A DNA stretch of 57,483 bases, taken from the NCBI RefSeq assembly GCF_016429215.1, contig NZ_JAELUH010000032.1, positions 1 to 57,483 of the forward strand, read 5' to 3'. The DNA is from Herbaspirillum sp. ASV7. GTDB taxonomy: Bacteria; Pseudomonadota; Gammaproteobacteria; Burkholderiales; Burkholderiaceae_D. Shown in pieces: positions 8,691 to 17,650 of this stretch. Under the pieces are notes generated by a model that was given only the letters and a program-made list of their open reading frames with translations, made no database searches and was not told where the DNA came from. How positions within the stretch are numbered: the first letter of the stretch is position 1; the number at the start of each line of letters is the position of its first letter. The position numbers were made by a program, and so were the translations under genes.

Positions 8691-10151
8691 TCAGCTGTTG
8701 ATGTAGCTGGTCTTCACCGTGGTGAAGAACTCGACCGCGTACTGCCCCTGCTCCCGCGCGCCGTAGCTGGATGCCTTTCTGCCGCCGAATGGCACATGCG
8801 GATCAACACCGGCTGTCGGCGCATTGACCATCACCATTCCTGCCTGCGCCTGCTTCTTGAAGAAAGACGCGCTCTTCAGGGAGCGGGTGACAATACCCGC
8901 TGACAGACCGAAGGGCGTGTCATTGGCAACGGCAACCGCTTCTTCCAGGCCATCCACCTTGATCACGCTGGCGACCGGCCCGAAGATCTCTTCCCGATTG
9001 ATGCGCATGCCATTGCTGGTCCCGATGAACAAGGCCGGAGTCATGTAATAGCCGGGCTGACCAGCAATCTCAGGCTGCGCCATTCCACCGAAGACCAGCT
9101 CTGCGCCTTCCTGTTTCCCGATTTCAACGTAATCGAGATCCTGTCGGAGTTGGGTGGCGTCAACGACGGGTCCCATCTGCGTGGCGGGATCACGGGCGTC
9201 ACCCACGACAAGAGATTGAAGACGAGCGCAGAGTTTCTCCACGAACGCGTCATGGATGCCGCGCCCGACAATGAGTCGCGAGGAAGCCGTGCAACGTTGT
9301 CCGGTCGAGAAAAACGCCCCGTTCAAGGCACAATTGACGGCGATATCCAGATCGGCATCATCGAGCAGCACAAGTGGATTCTTCCCACCCATCTCCAACT
9401 GGAATTTGGCCATCGTGCCTGGCCGCTCCACGCAGGTACGGGCAATATGGCGCCCGGTCCCCTCCGAACCGGTGAAGGACACTGCTGCGATACGGGGATC
9501 GACGACGAGACTGTCGCCGACATCACGCCCGCGCGCCATCACGAGATTGAATACGCCGGCGGGCAAACCGGAGCGGCTGAGGATCTCGGAGAGCATCCAC
9601 GCACTGGCGGAGACCGCATCGGCAGGCTTGAACACAACGGCATTGCCATAGGCCAATGCAGGCGCGATCTTCCACGCGGGAATGGCAATGGGGAAATTCC
9701 ACGGTGTAACGATACTGACCACGCCGAGCGCTTCGCGCGTCACCTCGACGTCTATTCCCGGACGGGTCGATGCCAACAGATCGCCCGTGGTTCGCAAGCA
9801 TTCTCCCGCGAAGAACTTGAAAATCTGGCCAGCGCGAACCACCTCCCCCACTGCCTCGGCGAGAATCTTTCCCTCCTCGCGCGCCAACAGCTCGCCCAGC
9901 TCTGCCCGTCTGGCCAGAATTTCGCTGCCCACGCCATCCAGGATATCGAAGCGCTGCTGGGGTGTGGTGCTCGCCCACAAAGGCTGCGCCGCCGCCGCTG
10001 CTGCGATGGCCAGATCGATCTGGTTCTTGCTGGCACGGGCATACAGACCGATGAGATCGCGCGTGTCGGAGGGATTGATGTTCTCGGCAACACTGCTGCC
10101 CTCGATCCATTCGCCTGCGATGTAGTTCTTGAAGATTTCTTGATTGTTCAT
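8691..10151 (-). CDS. NAD(P)-dependent aldehyde dehydrogenase
   Basis: 486 aa from the ATG at 10151; an upstream extension to 10190 would overlap the preceding gene and lacks the family N-terminus (FKNYIAGEWIEG). Catalytic residues are N152 (TPWNFP), E253 (LEMGGK) and C287 (GQRCTA). Sequence style is like alpha-ketoglutaric semialdehyde or succinate semialdehyde dehydrogenases. As the last gene of the operon that contains hpaH and hpaI, whose aldolase step releases succinate semialdehyde, a succinate-semialdehyde dehydrogenase role is attractive but unproven. Confidence 0.88.
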   Translation of the reverse strand: MNNQEIFKNYIAGEWIEGSSVAENINPSDTRDLIGLYARASKNQIDLAIAAAAAAQPLWASTTPQQRFDILDGVGSEILARRAELGELLAREEGKILAEAVGEVVRAGQIFKFFAGECLRTTGDLLASTRPGIDVEVTREALGVVSIVTPWNFPIAIPAWKIAPALAYGNAVVFKPADAVSASAWMLSEILSRSGLPAGVFNLVMARGRDVGDSLVVDPRIAAVSFTGSEGTGRHIARTCVERPGTMAKFQLEMGGKNPLVLLDDADLDIAVNCALNGAFFSTGQRCTASSRLIVGRGIHDAFVEKLCARLQSLVVGDARDPATQMGPVVDATQLRQDLDYVEIGKQEGAELVFGGMAQPEIAGQPGYYMTPALFIGTSNGMRINREEIFGPVASVIKVDGLEEAVAVANDTPFGLSAGIVTRSLKSASFFKKQAQAGMVMVNAPTAGVDPHVPFGGRKASSYGAREQGQYAVEFFTTVKTSYINS

Positions 10152-10161
10152 GCGGTATGTC

Positions 10162-11139
10162 TCAGTGATACAGGCCATGTACGCGACCAAACAGGCGTGT
10201 CAGGCCGACGATGGCGTCGATGTTGGGTGTGGCGATGCCCAGGTGTCTTCCGATCTGGCTGACGATGGTGACGATGTTGTCCAGTTCCAGCGCACGTCCC
10301 GCTTCGACGTCCTGCAGCATCGAGGTCTTGAACGCGCCCAGCCTTTCGGTGACCGAGTGGCGCTGCTCGGGTGTCTCGTCAATTTCCAGTCCGAGCCGCC
10401 GGCCGATGCGTGCGGCCTCCTCCATCGCCGAGGAACAGAACGTCCGCACCAAGGGATCTGCCAATATCAGGTCACCCGTTGCGCCCGTGAGGGCCGATAC
10501 CGGATTCATCGTCAGGTTCCCCCACAGCTTGTACCAGATGTCACGACACACGTTTTCCGACTGCCTGACCGCGAACCCTGCCGAAGTCAGCAGCTCGGCG
10601 ATCCTCTCCAGAGGATGCGACGACTGCCCGGAGGGATGGCCGATGACCAGGCCATTGCCCATGTTGTGGCGGACCTGTCCGGGAGAGATCACCGAAGCAC
10701 TGGCGTGAACCACGGTTCCGATCACCCGCTCGACGGGCAGGTGGCGGGCGATGATTCCATCAGGATCGACGGTATCGAAGGGCAATCCCGCCAATGCCGG
10801 GAGGACCTGTGCAAACCACCATGGCACACCGTTCATGGCGGGCAGGATCCAGGTCTGTGGGCCGATGAAAGGCGCCAATCCCTTGACCATCCCGCTGAGC
10901 GCTGGCCCTTTCGTTGCAATGACCAGCACATCGGGTATGCCCAGCTCCGCCATGTCATCACTGGCCCGTGCCGGCAGCTGGATCAAGCCCTCCTGCGTGT
11001 GCAGACGCCAGCCATGCTCACGCAACCCGGCCAGCGTATCGCCCCTGGCCAGCACGCCCACATCGGCATTCCCGGCGGCGGCCAGCCGTGCGCCCAGCAA
11101 GCTGCCAATCGCACCGGCGCCGGCTATGCAGACCTTCAT
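10162..11139 (-). CDS. Ketopantoate reductase (ApbA/PanE)-like NADPH dehydrogenase
   Basis: 325 aa. An N-terminal Rossmann GxGxxG (GAGAIG, residues 7-12) leads the ApbA domain. The C-terminal helical domain has the family motif KLWGNLTMNPVSALTG and an essential-type lysine in that segment. True PanE makes pantoate, but its place inside an aromatic catabolic operon, overlapping the FAH-fold gene by ATGA (11136-11139), argues for reduction or oxidation of a catabolic 2-oxo acid. AAAGGAG precedes the start. No such step exists in the textbook homoprotocatechuate route. Confidence 0.85.
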   Translation of the reverse strand: MKVCIAGAGAIGSLLGARLAAAGNADVGVLARGDTLAGLREHGWRLHTQEGLIQLPARASDDMAELGIPDVLVIATKGPALSGMVKGLAPFIGPQTWILPAMNGVPWWFAQVLPALAGLPFDTVDPDGIIARHLPVERVIGTVVHASASVISPGQVRHNMGNGLVIGHPSGQSSHPLERIAELLTSAGFAVRQSENVCRDIWYKLWGNLTMNPVSALTGATGDLILADPLVRTFCSSAMEEAARIGRRLGLEIDETPEQRHSVTERLGAFKTSMLQDVEAGRALELDNIVTIVSQIGRHLGIATPNIDAIVGLTRLFGRVHGLYH

Positions 11140-12089
11140 GGCGAAGTATCTCCTTTGGCCTTTCTGAGATTGGCCTTGAAGAGGTCGGGCACGCGTTCAT
11201 CGAAACCCAGTGCGACGCGCCGCACCTCGGGAGAGTCCGTCGGCGCATGGCCAACGCCGAGGGCGCTGGCCCGGGGCGCCGCAATGGACGTGACCGTTCC
11301 GCTGATGCGACCGATGCCGGTGATTTCGCATTCCACCACTTGCCCGGCATCGACGCTGCGGGAATGGCATGGCGTTCCCATCAGGATCACATCGCCCGGC
11401 GAGAGGGTAATGTGGCGGGCCAGATCGGCGATGACGTAATGCGGTCCCCAGATGGTCTCGTCACCGATATGCGCCTCCTGGACAACCAGGCCATTGACAT
11501 AGGTCCTTAAAGTCTGTTCGAACAGATTCACCCCCCGGACAATACCGGGGCCGATGGGGAGCAAGGTATCGGCACCTTTGACGCGCAACATGCTTCCCTG
11601 ATCCGTATCGCGGAAGTCCTGCAAGCCCATGTCCAGAGCAGGGCAGAATCCCTCGATATAGTCCCAGGCCTCATCGGGGGTGACGTTGCGGCAGGTCTTT
11701 CCGATCACCACGGCGTATTCGCCCTCGTAATTCAGGTACTTGCAGTCTTCCGGCTTGAGGATCTGTCCATGATGCCCATTCAATGCCGTCGGCGGCTTGG
11801 TGAAGTAGGTCGGCGTTTCGGTCGGGCGCGCCTTGTTCCGTGTTTCGAGACTGCGCGAGCTGTAGCTGATGTGGACAGCGATGATCTTGCTCGGTGCCAC
11901 CGGCGGCAGATAGGTCAGCGAGTCCGCTGCCAGATAGCGGCCGTCGTCCAGCTTGAGCTGCCCGGCATGGGCGCCGGATTCGACCATGACACCCCAGAAG
12001 GCACTGCCGCCGATCAGGACTCGTCGACGTTCGACTCTTGGTCCCTGCATGACTGCAGGCAATTCCCCAAATGGAAATTCGAAATTCAT
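11136..12089 (-). CDS. Fumarylacetoacetate-hydrolase-fold enzyme (HpaG-like isomerase/decarboxylase)
   Basis: 317 aa. The catalytic C-terminal FAH domain carries metal ligands E122 and E124 (NYEGEYAVVIG) and D153 (PALDMGLQD), with the GDVILMGTP motif near 250. HpaG of enterobacteria is a tandem-duplicated, bifunctional enzyme of about 430 aa; this one has a single FAH domain plus an N-terminal region, so it may perform only one of the decarboxylase/isomerase steps. A related 2-keto-acid hydrolase role is possible. CAGGAG precedes the ATG; the stop overlaps the next gene. Confidence 0.8.
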   Translation of the reverse strand: MNFEFPFGELPAVMQGPRVERRRVLIGGSAFWGVMVESGAHAGQLKLDDGRYLAADSLTYLPPVAPSKIIAVHISYSSRSLETRNKARPTETPTYFTKPPTALNGHHGQILKPEDCKYLNYEGEYAVVIGKTCRNVTPDEAWDYIEGFCPALDMGLQDFRDTDQGSMLRVKGADTLLPIGPGIVRGVNLFEQTLRTYVNGLVVQEAHIGDETIWGPHYVIADLARHITLSPGDVILMGTPCHSRSVDAGQVVECEITGIGRISGTVTSIAAPRASALGVGHAPTDSPEVRRVALGFDERVPDLFKANLRKAKGDTSP

Positions 12090-12128
12090 TCAATACTCCT
12101 GTGATGCTTGAAAATGAGCTCGGCGAGA

Positions 12129-13430
12129 TTAAAGATCCTTCTTCACGCCAGCCACCACGAGGCCGCCCGCCAGCAGCAGAAATGCCGCGATCACGTACAT
12201 GCCGATGGCAGTGGTGCCGGTGGCATCCTTGATCCATCCGACCAGGAACGGACTGGCGAATCCGGCGAGATTGCCGATCGCATTGATGATGGCCACACCT
12301 GCCGCCGCAGCCACCCCGCCCAATACGGCGGTGGGCAGTGTCCAGAACACTGGTGCCAGGCATTGCAGTCCCATGCTCGCGATGGACAGGCTGATCATCG
12401 CCAGCAGGGTATTGCCACTCCAGATGACGGCGCCGATCAGGCCCGCTGCGGCCACGATGGCAGAGATCGCATAGTGCCAACGACGCTCACCGGTCTTGTC
12501 CGAGTGCCGTCCCACGATAACCATGGCGGCAATCCCGAAGGCATAGGGAATGGCGGAAAGCAAACCGATATGCAAGGGGCTGGCCACGCCCGTGGCCTTG
12601 ATGATGGATGGCAGCCAGAAGCCGAACCCGTACTGCCCCATGGAACTGCCGAAATAGACGATGGCCAGCAGCCAGACCAGCGGATGCCTGAATGCGGACG
12701 CGGCCGAGACGTGCACCTTGATCTTGTTTTCCGCATCGATATTGGTCTGCAGGATCACTTTGTCGGTCTCCGACAGCCACGTGGCATCGGAAATGCGGTC
12801 ATCGAGATAGAACAGCACGCTGATACCGATGAGCAGCGACGGCACCGCCTCTACCAGGAACAGCCATTGCCATCCGGCCATGGCGTTGACGCCGCTCAAG
12901 TTCTGCAACACCCAGCCCGAAGCGAGACCGCCAAATACCCCGGCGATGGGAATGGCGGTCATGAAGAGCGCAATGATGCGGCTGCGCCGACGTGCCGGAT
13001 ACCAATAGGTGAGATAAAGGATGATGCCCGGGAAAAATCCCGCTTCGGCCGCGCCGATCAGGAAACGCACCACATAGAAGGACATCTCGCCACCAACGAA
13101 GGCCATGGTCGCCGTGAGCAGCGCCCAGGTGATCATGATGCGCGCGATCCAGCGGCGGGCCCCGACCCGGTGCATGATCAGGTTGCTGGGCACCTCGAAG
13201 AGGAAATAGGCAATGAAGAAAATCCCCGCTCCCAGCCCATATACGGTCTCGCTGAACTTGAGGTCCTGCAGCATCTGAAGCTTGGCAAAGCTGATATTGA
13301 CGCGATCGACGAAGGCGACCACAAAGCATAGGCAAAGAAAGGGGATCAAGCGTCGGGTCACGTGGCCATAGATGGCTTCCTCTGTTCTTGGCTGTTCGCT
13401 CATGGCGGCATGGGCCACATTGCTTGTCAT
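12129..13430 (-). CDS. MFS transporter, anion:cation symporter (ACS) family
   Basis: 433 aa with 12 predicted TM segments. Motifs typical of ACS porters are visible: FVDRVNISFAKLQM in TM1 and YFLFEVPSNLIMHRVGARRWIARIM around TM2-3. ACS members import tartrate, phthalate, 4-hydroxyphenylacetate (HpaX) and other organic acids. Its place within the hpa-like operon suggests import of the aromatic acid. CGGAG lies 8 bp before the ATG. Confidence 0.88.
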   Translation of the reverse strand: MTSNVAHAAMSEQPRTEEAIYGHVTRRLIPFLCLCFVVAFVDRVNISFAKLQMLQDLKFSETVYGLGAGIFFIAYFLFEVPSNLIMHRVGARRWIARIMITWALLTATMAFVGGEMSFYVVRFLIGAAEAGFFPGIILYLTYWYPARRRSRIIALFMTAIPIAGVFGGLASGWVLQNLSGVNAMAGWQWLFLVEAVPSLLIGISVLFYLDDRISDATWLSETDKVILQTNIDAENKIKVHVSAASAFRHPLVWLLAIVYFGSSMGQYGFGFWLPSIIKATGVASPLHIGLLSAIPYAFGIAAMVIVGRHSDKTGERRWHYAISAIVAAAGLIGAVIWSGNTLLAMISLSIASMGLQCLAPVFWTLPTAVLGGVAAAAGVAIINAIGNLAGFASPFLVGWIKDATGTTAIGMYVIAAFLLLAGGLVVAGVKKDL

Positions 13431-13466
13431 GATATGTCTCCGGTGTGGTGTGGCTGTCTTATGTTC

Positions 13467-14336
13467 TTATTGGGCTGGGAACCAGATGTGGATGTTTCCG
13501 GTACCTCGGGCATTCTCGTACTCGGACAATACCTCGCCCTTGGCGCGACATTCACTGCCGCCCATCGCACCGAGCATCTGCAGGTAGTGGGCACCGAACG
13601 CCTCCCAGGGGGCGCAACGATATTCGTCCTGCCAGCGATCCAGGATCTGATCGTGACGGCCTTCCACCATCAGGCTGATCGCTCTCTTGTCGCTGGCGAC
13701 GTTTTCCGGTGAGGAGACGTTGGTCTCATGGAAGATGCGCGGATGCGTCGGCTTCCAGTCGATACCATTGAACTTGTGGCTGAGGGCGCCGGATGCCAGC
13801 AGTACCACCCGCAGTCCGCTACGGCTGATCGCCTCGCCGATGGCTTCGCCGGAACGCAGGAAGTGCGGCCATTCGCAATTCTGGCAAGAGCTTATCGACA
13901 CGACAGGGGTATCCGACAATTCCAGCCGCAAGTGCTTGATCAGATTCAAGGTCGCATATTGACGCTCCAGGCCGGGATTGCTGACAGCGCGGTTGTAGCC
14001 GCCGCGCTCGCGGGAAACCGCTTCGATCTGCCATGCCAGTTCCGGATAGCCGCGATAGTCGTAGGGAACGCCGTGCAGATACCAAGGCATTTCATCCGAG
14101 ACATAGCTACCGGTATAGCGCTGCCCGGCATCGATCAGGTGATACCCGGTGGTGAACCAGTGGCTGTCGAAGACCAGCACCACATCCGGCTTTTGTGCCT
14201 CGATCCTTTCGCGCAGCCTGGCGTAGCCCGCAATCAGGTCGGAGTCCTGACCTGCTCCCATGGCACGACGAAATTCCTCACATTGCATCAGTCCCGGATG
14301 GTGCGACACCAATGCAGAGCCAACAATCTTTCCCAT
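13467..14336 (-). CDS. hpaD: Class III extradiol ring-cleavage dioxygenase, HpaD-like
   Basis: 289 aa, LigB superfamily. It resembles E. coli C 3,4-dihydroxyphenylacetate 2,3-dioxygenase: opening MGK, FDSHW (H59), SDEMPWYLHGVPYDYRGYPEL, VVSIS and the conserved ASGALSHKFNG (H187). H12/H13 (SHHPGL) supply the N-terminal iron ligand. It cleaves a catechol using Fe(II). Homoprotocatechuate is the likely substrate because genes for the following steps are adjacent, yet a related catechol is not excluded. It starts 13 bp after the HpaE-like gene, with AGAGGA upstream. Confidence 0.8.
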   Translation of the reverse strand: MGKIVGSALVSHHPGLMQCEEFRRAMGAGQDSDLIAGYARLRERIEAQKPDVVLVFDSHWFTTGYHLIDAGQRYTGSYVSDEMPWYLHGVPYDYRGYPELAWQIEAVSRERGGYNRAVSNPGLERQYATLNLIKHLRLELSDTPVVSISSCQNCEWPHFLRSGEAIGEAISRSGLRVVLLASGALSHKFNGIDWKPTHPRIFHETNVSSPENVASDKRAISLMVEGRHDQILDRWQDEYRCAPWEAFGAHYLQMLGAMGGSECRAKGEVLSEYENARGTGNIHIWFPAQ

Positions 14337-14349
14337 TTTTCATTTCCTC

Positions 14350-15825
14350 TTAACGATGACTGAAGCTAGGCGTGAACGCCTTCTTTGGAACCACGACATC
14401 CTTGACATCGCAGAAGAATTCGAAGCTCCAGTTCCCTCCTTCACGACCGATCCCGCTTCTCTTGATGCCGCCGAACGGCGCCTGCAAGTCGCGGATGCCA
14501 AAGCTGTTGATCCAGATGAAACCGGTGCGCACCTGCTGGGCCAAGGCCGTAGCGTGCCCGGTTTCTCCATAGCACACCCCGCCCAGGCCGTAGTCGGTAC
14601 CATTGGCCAGCGCGACGGCTTCTTCATCGCTAGCGAAGGTCTGCAGCGTCAATACCGGCCCGAACACTTCGTTCTGCACGATCTCGTCGGTCTGACGCAG
14701 GTCAGTCAGCATGGTGGGCTGGAAATACTGCGCGCCGAATTCCGCCTTGCGTCCGCCCCAAAGCAAGCGGGCGCCGCCATCCACGGCGCGCTGGACGAAG
14801 CCCGCAACGCGATCTATCTGACGTGGATGGATGATGGGCCCCACTTCGGTGCCCTCCACCCTGGGGTCGCCGATGACCAGCTTGGCAACGAAGTCCCGCA
14901 TCAATGCGGTAAATTCCTCGGCGACCTTTTCGTGGACCAGGAATCTGGTGCCGGCCAGGCAGACTTGCCCTGCGTTGCGATACATGAGCGCACCGGTGGC
15001 AGCAGCACTCCCCAGGTCCGCATCTTCCAGGACGATGAACGGGCTCTTGCCACCCAGCTCCAGGCTACAGGGCACCAGGTTCTCGGCGGCCGCCTTGGCA
15101 ATCCATTTCGCCGTGGGCACGCTGCCCGTGAAAGAGATCCGGGAGATGCGGGGGTCACTGACCAGCTTCGCACCGGTTCTCGCTCCGGTGCCCTGGACGA
15201 TATTGAAGACACCCGGCGGAAGGCCGGCCGCATCGGCGGCGTCGGCAAGCAGGGACGACGTCAATGGCGCCCACTCGGGCGGTTTCAGGATGCAGGTATT
15301 GCCGGCAGCCAGCGCCGGCCCCAACTTCCAGGTCGACAGCATCAGCGGAGAGTTCCAGGGCGTGATGATCACGGCTACGCCAGCAGGATCATGGCGCACG
15401 ATGTGATGTGCCTGCTCCGTATCGATGGGATGATCTTGCAGCGACAGCGCGTGCTGCGCAAACCACTTGATGTTCAGGACGGCGCGCGGAACCACTCCGT
15501 GACGCATGCGTGAAAGCAGCACGCCCGCATCAACGCTCTCCAGGCGACAGAACTCATCTGCACGCTTGCCGATTTCGTCGGCAAAGCGATCCAGATATAC
15601 CTTGCGCTGGACGGCGCCCATGGCGGCCCATGCCGGGAAGGCCGCCAGCGCGCTCTGAACGGCCTGTTCGACATGCTCGTCCAGCCCCTCGCTGACCTGG
15701 GCCAGCGGCCGCTGGTCGATGGGACTGAACACATCAAAGCGCTCGCTGGATGACACGCGTCTTCCACCAATATAGTGATCGGGGGATACCGAAATCCCCT
15801 CCACTTCAATTCTTCCTTCAGACAT
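14350..15825 (-). CDS. hpaE: 5-carboxymethyl-2-hydroxymuconate semialdehyde dehydrogenase, HpaE-like
   Basis: 491 aa NAD-dependent aldehyde dehydrogenase. Catalytic residues are N158 (TPWNSP), E256 (LELGGK) and C289 (GQVCLA). The HpaE subgroup features HYIGG near residue 17 and FGGIKRSGIGREGGNWSFEF at the C-terminus are present. Context next to an extradiol dioxygenase supports oxidation of the ring-cleavage semialdehyde. TGGAGAAA precedes the ATG. It lies 84 bp downstream of the aldolase gene, the widest gap within the operon. Confidence 0.85.
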   Translation of the reverse strand: MSEGRIEVEGISVSPDHYIGGRRVSSSERFDVFSPIDQRPLAQVSEGLDEHVEQAVQSALAAFPAWAAMGAVQRKVYLDRFADEIGKRADEFCRLESVDAGVLLSRMRHGVVPRAVLNIKWFAQHALSLQDHPIDTEQAHHIVRHDPAGVAVIITPWNSPLMLSTWKLGPALAAGNTCILKPPEWAPLTSSLLADAADAAGLPPGVFNIVQGTGARTGAKLVSDPRISRISFTGSVPTAKWIAKAAAENLVPCSLELGGKSPFIVLEDADLGSAAATGALMYRNAGQVCLAGTRFLVHEKVAEEFTALMRDFVAKLVIGDPRVEGTEVGPIIHPRQIDRVAGFVQRAVDGGARLLWGGRKAEFGAQYFQPTMLTDLRQTDEIVQNEVFGPVLTLQTFASDEEAVALANGTDYGLGGVCYGETGHATALAQQVRTGFIWINSFGIRDLQAPFGGIKRSGIGREGGNWSFEFFCDVKDVVVPKKAFTPSFSHR

Positions 15826-15909
15826 GCGATTTCTCCATCTATCTATCGTTATCGCGGTACTCCAAGATCATGTTCGGCACTGATCGAACCTTGCCGCTGC
15901 ATGCTCATG

Positions 15910-16716
15910 TCAATAGCCCGTTCCGGTGGTCAGCGTCTTGGGCGTCGCCTGTTGCCTGAAGCGCGAGAGCAATCCCCGCGTGGCCTGAGCCAACAAGGTG
16001 GCATCGACTCCGACGGCCACGAAGCTGGCACCCAGTGCAAGATAGTGTTTTGCGAGACGCTCATCGGTGGTCAAGATGCCGCACGCTGTCCCGACCTCTT
16101 TCAGGGTGGCAATGGCGCTCTCGATCAGATGCATGACCTCGGGATGTCCCGGCTGCCCGAGGTAGCCCATGGATGCTGACAAATCGGCCGGTCCGATGAA
16201 CACGCCATCCACACCAGGAACCGAGGCAATCTCCCTGATGTTTTCCACCGCGCGGCGTGTCTCCACCTGGACCAGCAGACAAATATCGTCGTTTGCGCCG
16301 TGCAGGTAATCGGGAATGGCGCCCCAGCGCGAGGAACGCGCCAGTCCACTGCCCACGCCACGTATGCCTGCCGGGGGATAGCGCACTGCCTTGACCAGCT
16401 CCAGAGCCTGCTCCCTGGTTTCCACCATGGGCACGAGCAAGGTGGTGGCGCCGATCTCCAGCACCTGCTTGATCAAGGCGGGGTCGCCATGCGGGATGCG
16501 AACCACCGGATGACTTGCGTACGCAGCGATGGCCTGCAGCGATTGCAACATGGTGCGCAGATCATTGGGAGCATGCTCCCCATCGATCAGTAACCAGTCG
16601 TATCCGGCGGTCGCGCAGATCTCCGCGCAATAGGAATCGGCCAAGCCCAGCCACAGGCCGATGAGCGGCTCGTTCCCGGCCAGTGCCCGCTTGAATCGGT
16701 TCTTCGCTTCCATCAT
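15910..16716 (-). CDS. hpaI: 4-hydroxy-2-oxoheptanedioate aldolase
   Basis: 268 aa class II HpcH/HpaI aldolase that cleaves 4-hydroxy-2-oxoheptane-1,7-dioate into pyruvate and succinate semialdehyde. Catalytic and metal residues line up with HpaI: H48 (DGEHAP), R73 (VVRIP), E152 (VQVET) and D178 (GPADLS). The frame is open to 16782, but the ATG at 16716 overlaps the stop of hpaH (ATGA), typical translational coupling, so this start is chosen. Confidence 0.9.
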   Translation of the reverse strand: MMEAKNRFKRALAGNEPLIGLWLGLADSYCAEICATAGYDWLLIDGEHAPNDLRTMLQSLQAIAAYASHPVVRIPHGDPALIKQVLEIGATTLLVPMVETREQALELVKAVRYPPAGIRGVGSGLARSSRWGAIPDYLHGANDDICLLVQVETRRAVENIREIASVPGVDGVFIGPADLSASMGYLGQPGHPEVMHLIESAIATLKEVGTACGILTTDERLAKHYLALGASFVAVGVDATLLAQATRGLLSRFRQQATPKTLTTGTGY

Positions 16717-17516
16717 GCGAATCTCACTGAAATCGATCCCAGCGCACCATAGTCCGCGTGGAAAGTATCGCCTGCGGCGCAAGCGACCGGTCGGGTGAAG
16801 GATCCGCCCAATACGATCTCGCCGGCATTGAGGCCCTCGCCGTGCTGGGCGAGCTTGTTGGCGAGCCAGACGATGCCGTTGGCGGGATGCCCCAGGACCG
16901 CCGCACCCAGACCGCTCTCTTCAATCACCCCGTTCTTGAACAGCAGCGCACCTGCCCAGCGAAGATCGACTTCATCAGGCCGGACAGCACGATTTCCCAG
17001 GACGATGCCGGCGTTGGCGGCGTTATCGGCGATGGTGTCGCGCACCTGGCGCGGCTTCTTCGTTTCGCGGTCAAATTGTTCGATCCGTGCATCGATCAGC
17101 TCCAAGGCCGGGATGACGTAATCGGTCGCGTTGAGGACATCGAAGAGCGTAACGTCCGGCCCCATCAGTGGCTTGGCCAGGATGAAGGCGAATTCCACCT
17201 CGAAACGGGGAACGATGAAGCGGCTTGCGTCGACTTGCTCGCCATCACGCAGAAGCATGCTGTCCAGCAGCGTCCCATAGTCCGGTTCGGTAATCTGCGA
17301 TGCCAGCTGCATGGCGCGCGAAGTCAAGCCGATCTTGTGGCCGATCTTCTTTCTGCCTTGCTGAAGCTGCAGCTGGATCCATTCACGCTGGATCGCGTAG
17401 CTATCGGTCACGCTCATGTCAGGATAGCGATGGCTGAACTGGCGAACTTGCTGGCGCGTGATTTCCGCTTGCTCAAGTTCGCCCGCCAAAATGCGGTGTG
17501 TCGCTGCATCCAGCAT
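16713..17516 (-). CDS. hpaH: 2-oxo-hept-4-ene-1,7-dioate hydratase
   Basis: 267 aa, the same length as E. coli HpaH. The family lysine is K61 (GHKIGLTS) and the divalent metal ligands are E106, E108 ([10 protein letters not shown]) and E139 ([10 protein letters not shown]). It hydrates the dienoate before the aldolase step. The ATG at 17516 follows AGGGAG at normal spacing; the ORF's 8-codon extension is rejected. This is the first gene of the operon, divergent from the LysR gene at 17651. Confidence 0.9.
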   Translation of the reverse strand: MLDAATHRILAGELEQAEITRQQVRQFSHRYPDMSVTDSYAIQREWIQLQLQQGRKKIGHKIGLTSRAMQLASQITEPDYGTLLDSMLLRDGEQVDASRFIVPRFEVEFAFILAKPLMGPDVTLFDVLNATDYVIPALELIDARIEQFDRETKKPRQVRDTIADNAANAGIVLGNRAVRPDEVDLRWAGALLFKNGVIEESGLGAAVLGHPANGIVWLANKLAQHGEGLNAGEIVLGGSFTRPVACAAGDTFHADYGALGSISVRFA

Positions 17517-17621
17517 GTTGTCTCCCTGCGCGGCAATCATCTGCCCGCAATCTGTTTATTGAATTGGATGGGCGGATTGTGCGGGGATCTGCATGACGCG
17601 GCAAACAATGATTTTTTGACG

Positions 17622-17644
17622 ATTATCAGGATTAACTTGATAAT
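17622..17644. promoter_or_regulatory. LysR-type operator between hpaH and lysR
   Basis: Perfect inverted repeat ATTATCA-N9-TGATAAT in the divergent promoter region. It ends 6 bp before the LysR start codon, so binding would also repress lysR itself, as is common in the family. Confidence 0.65.
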
Positions 17645-17650
17645 GCCGCC

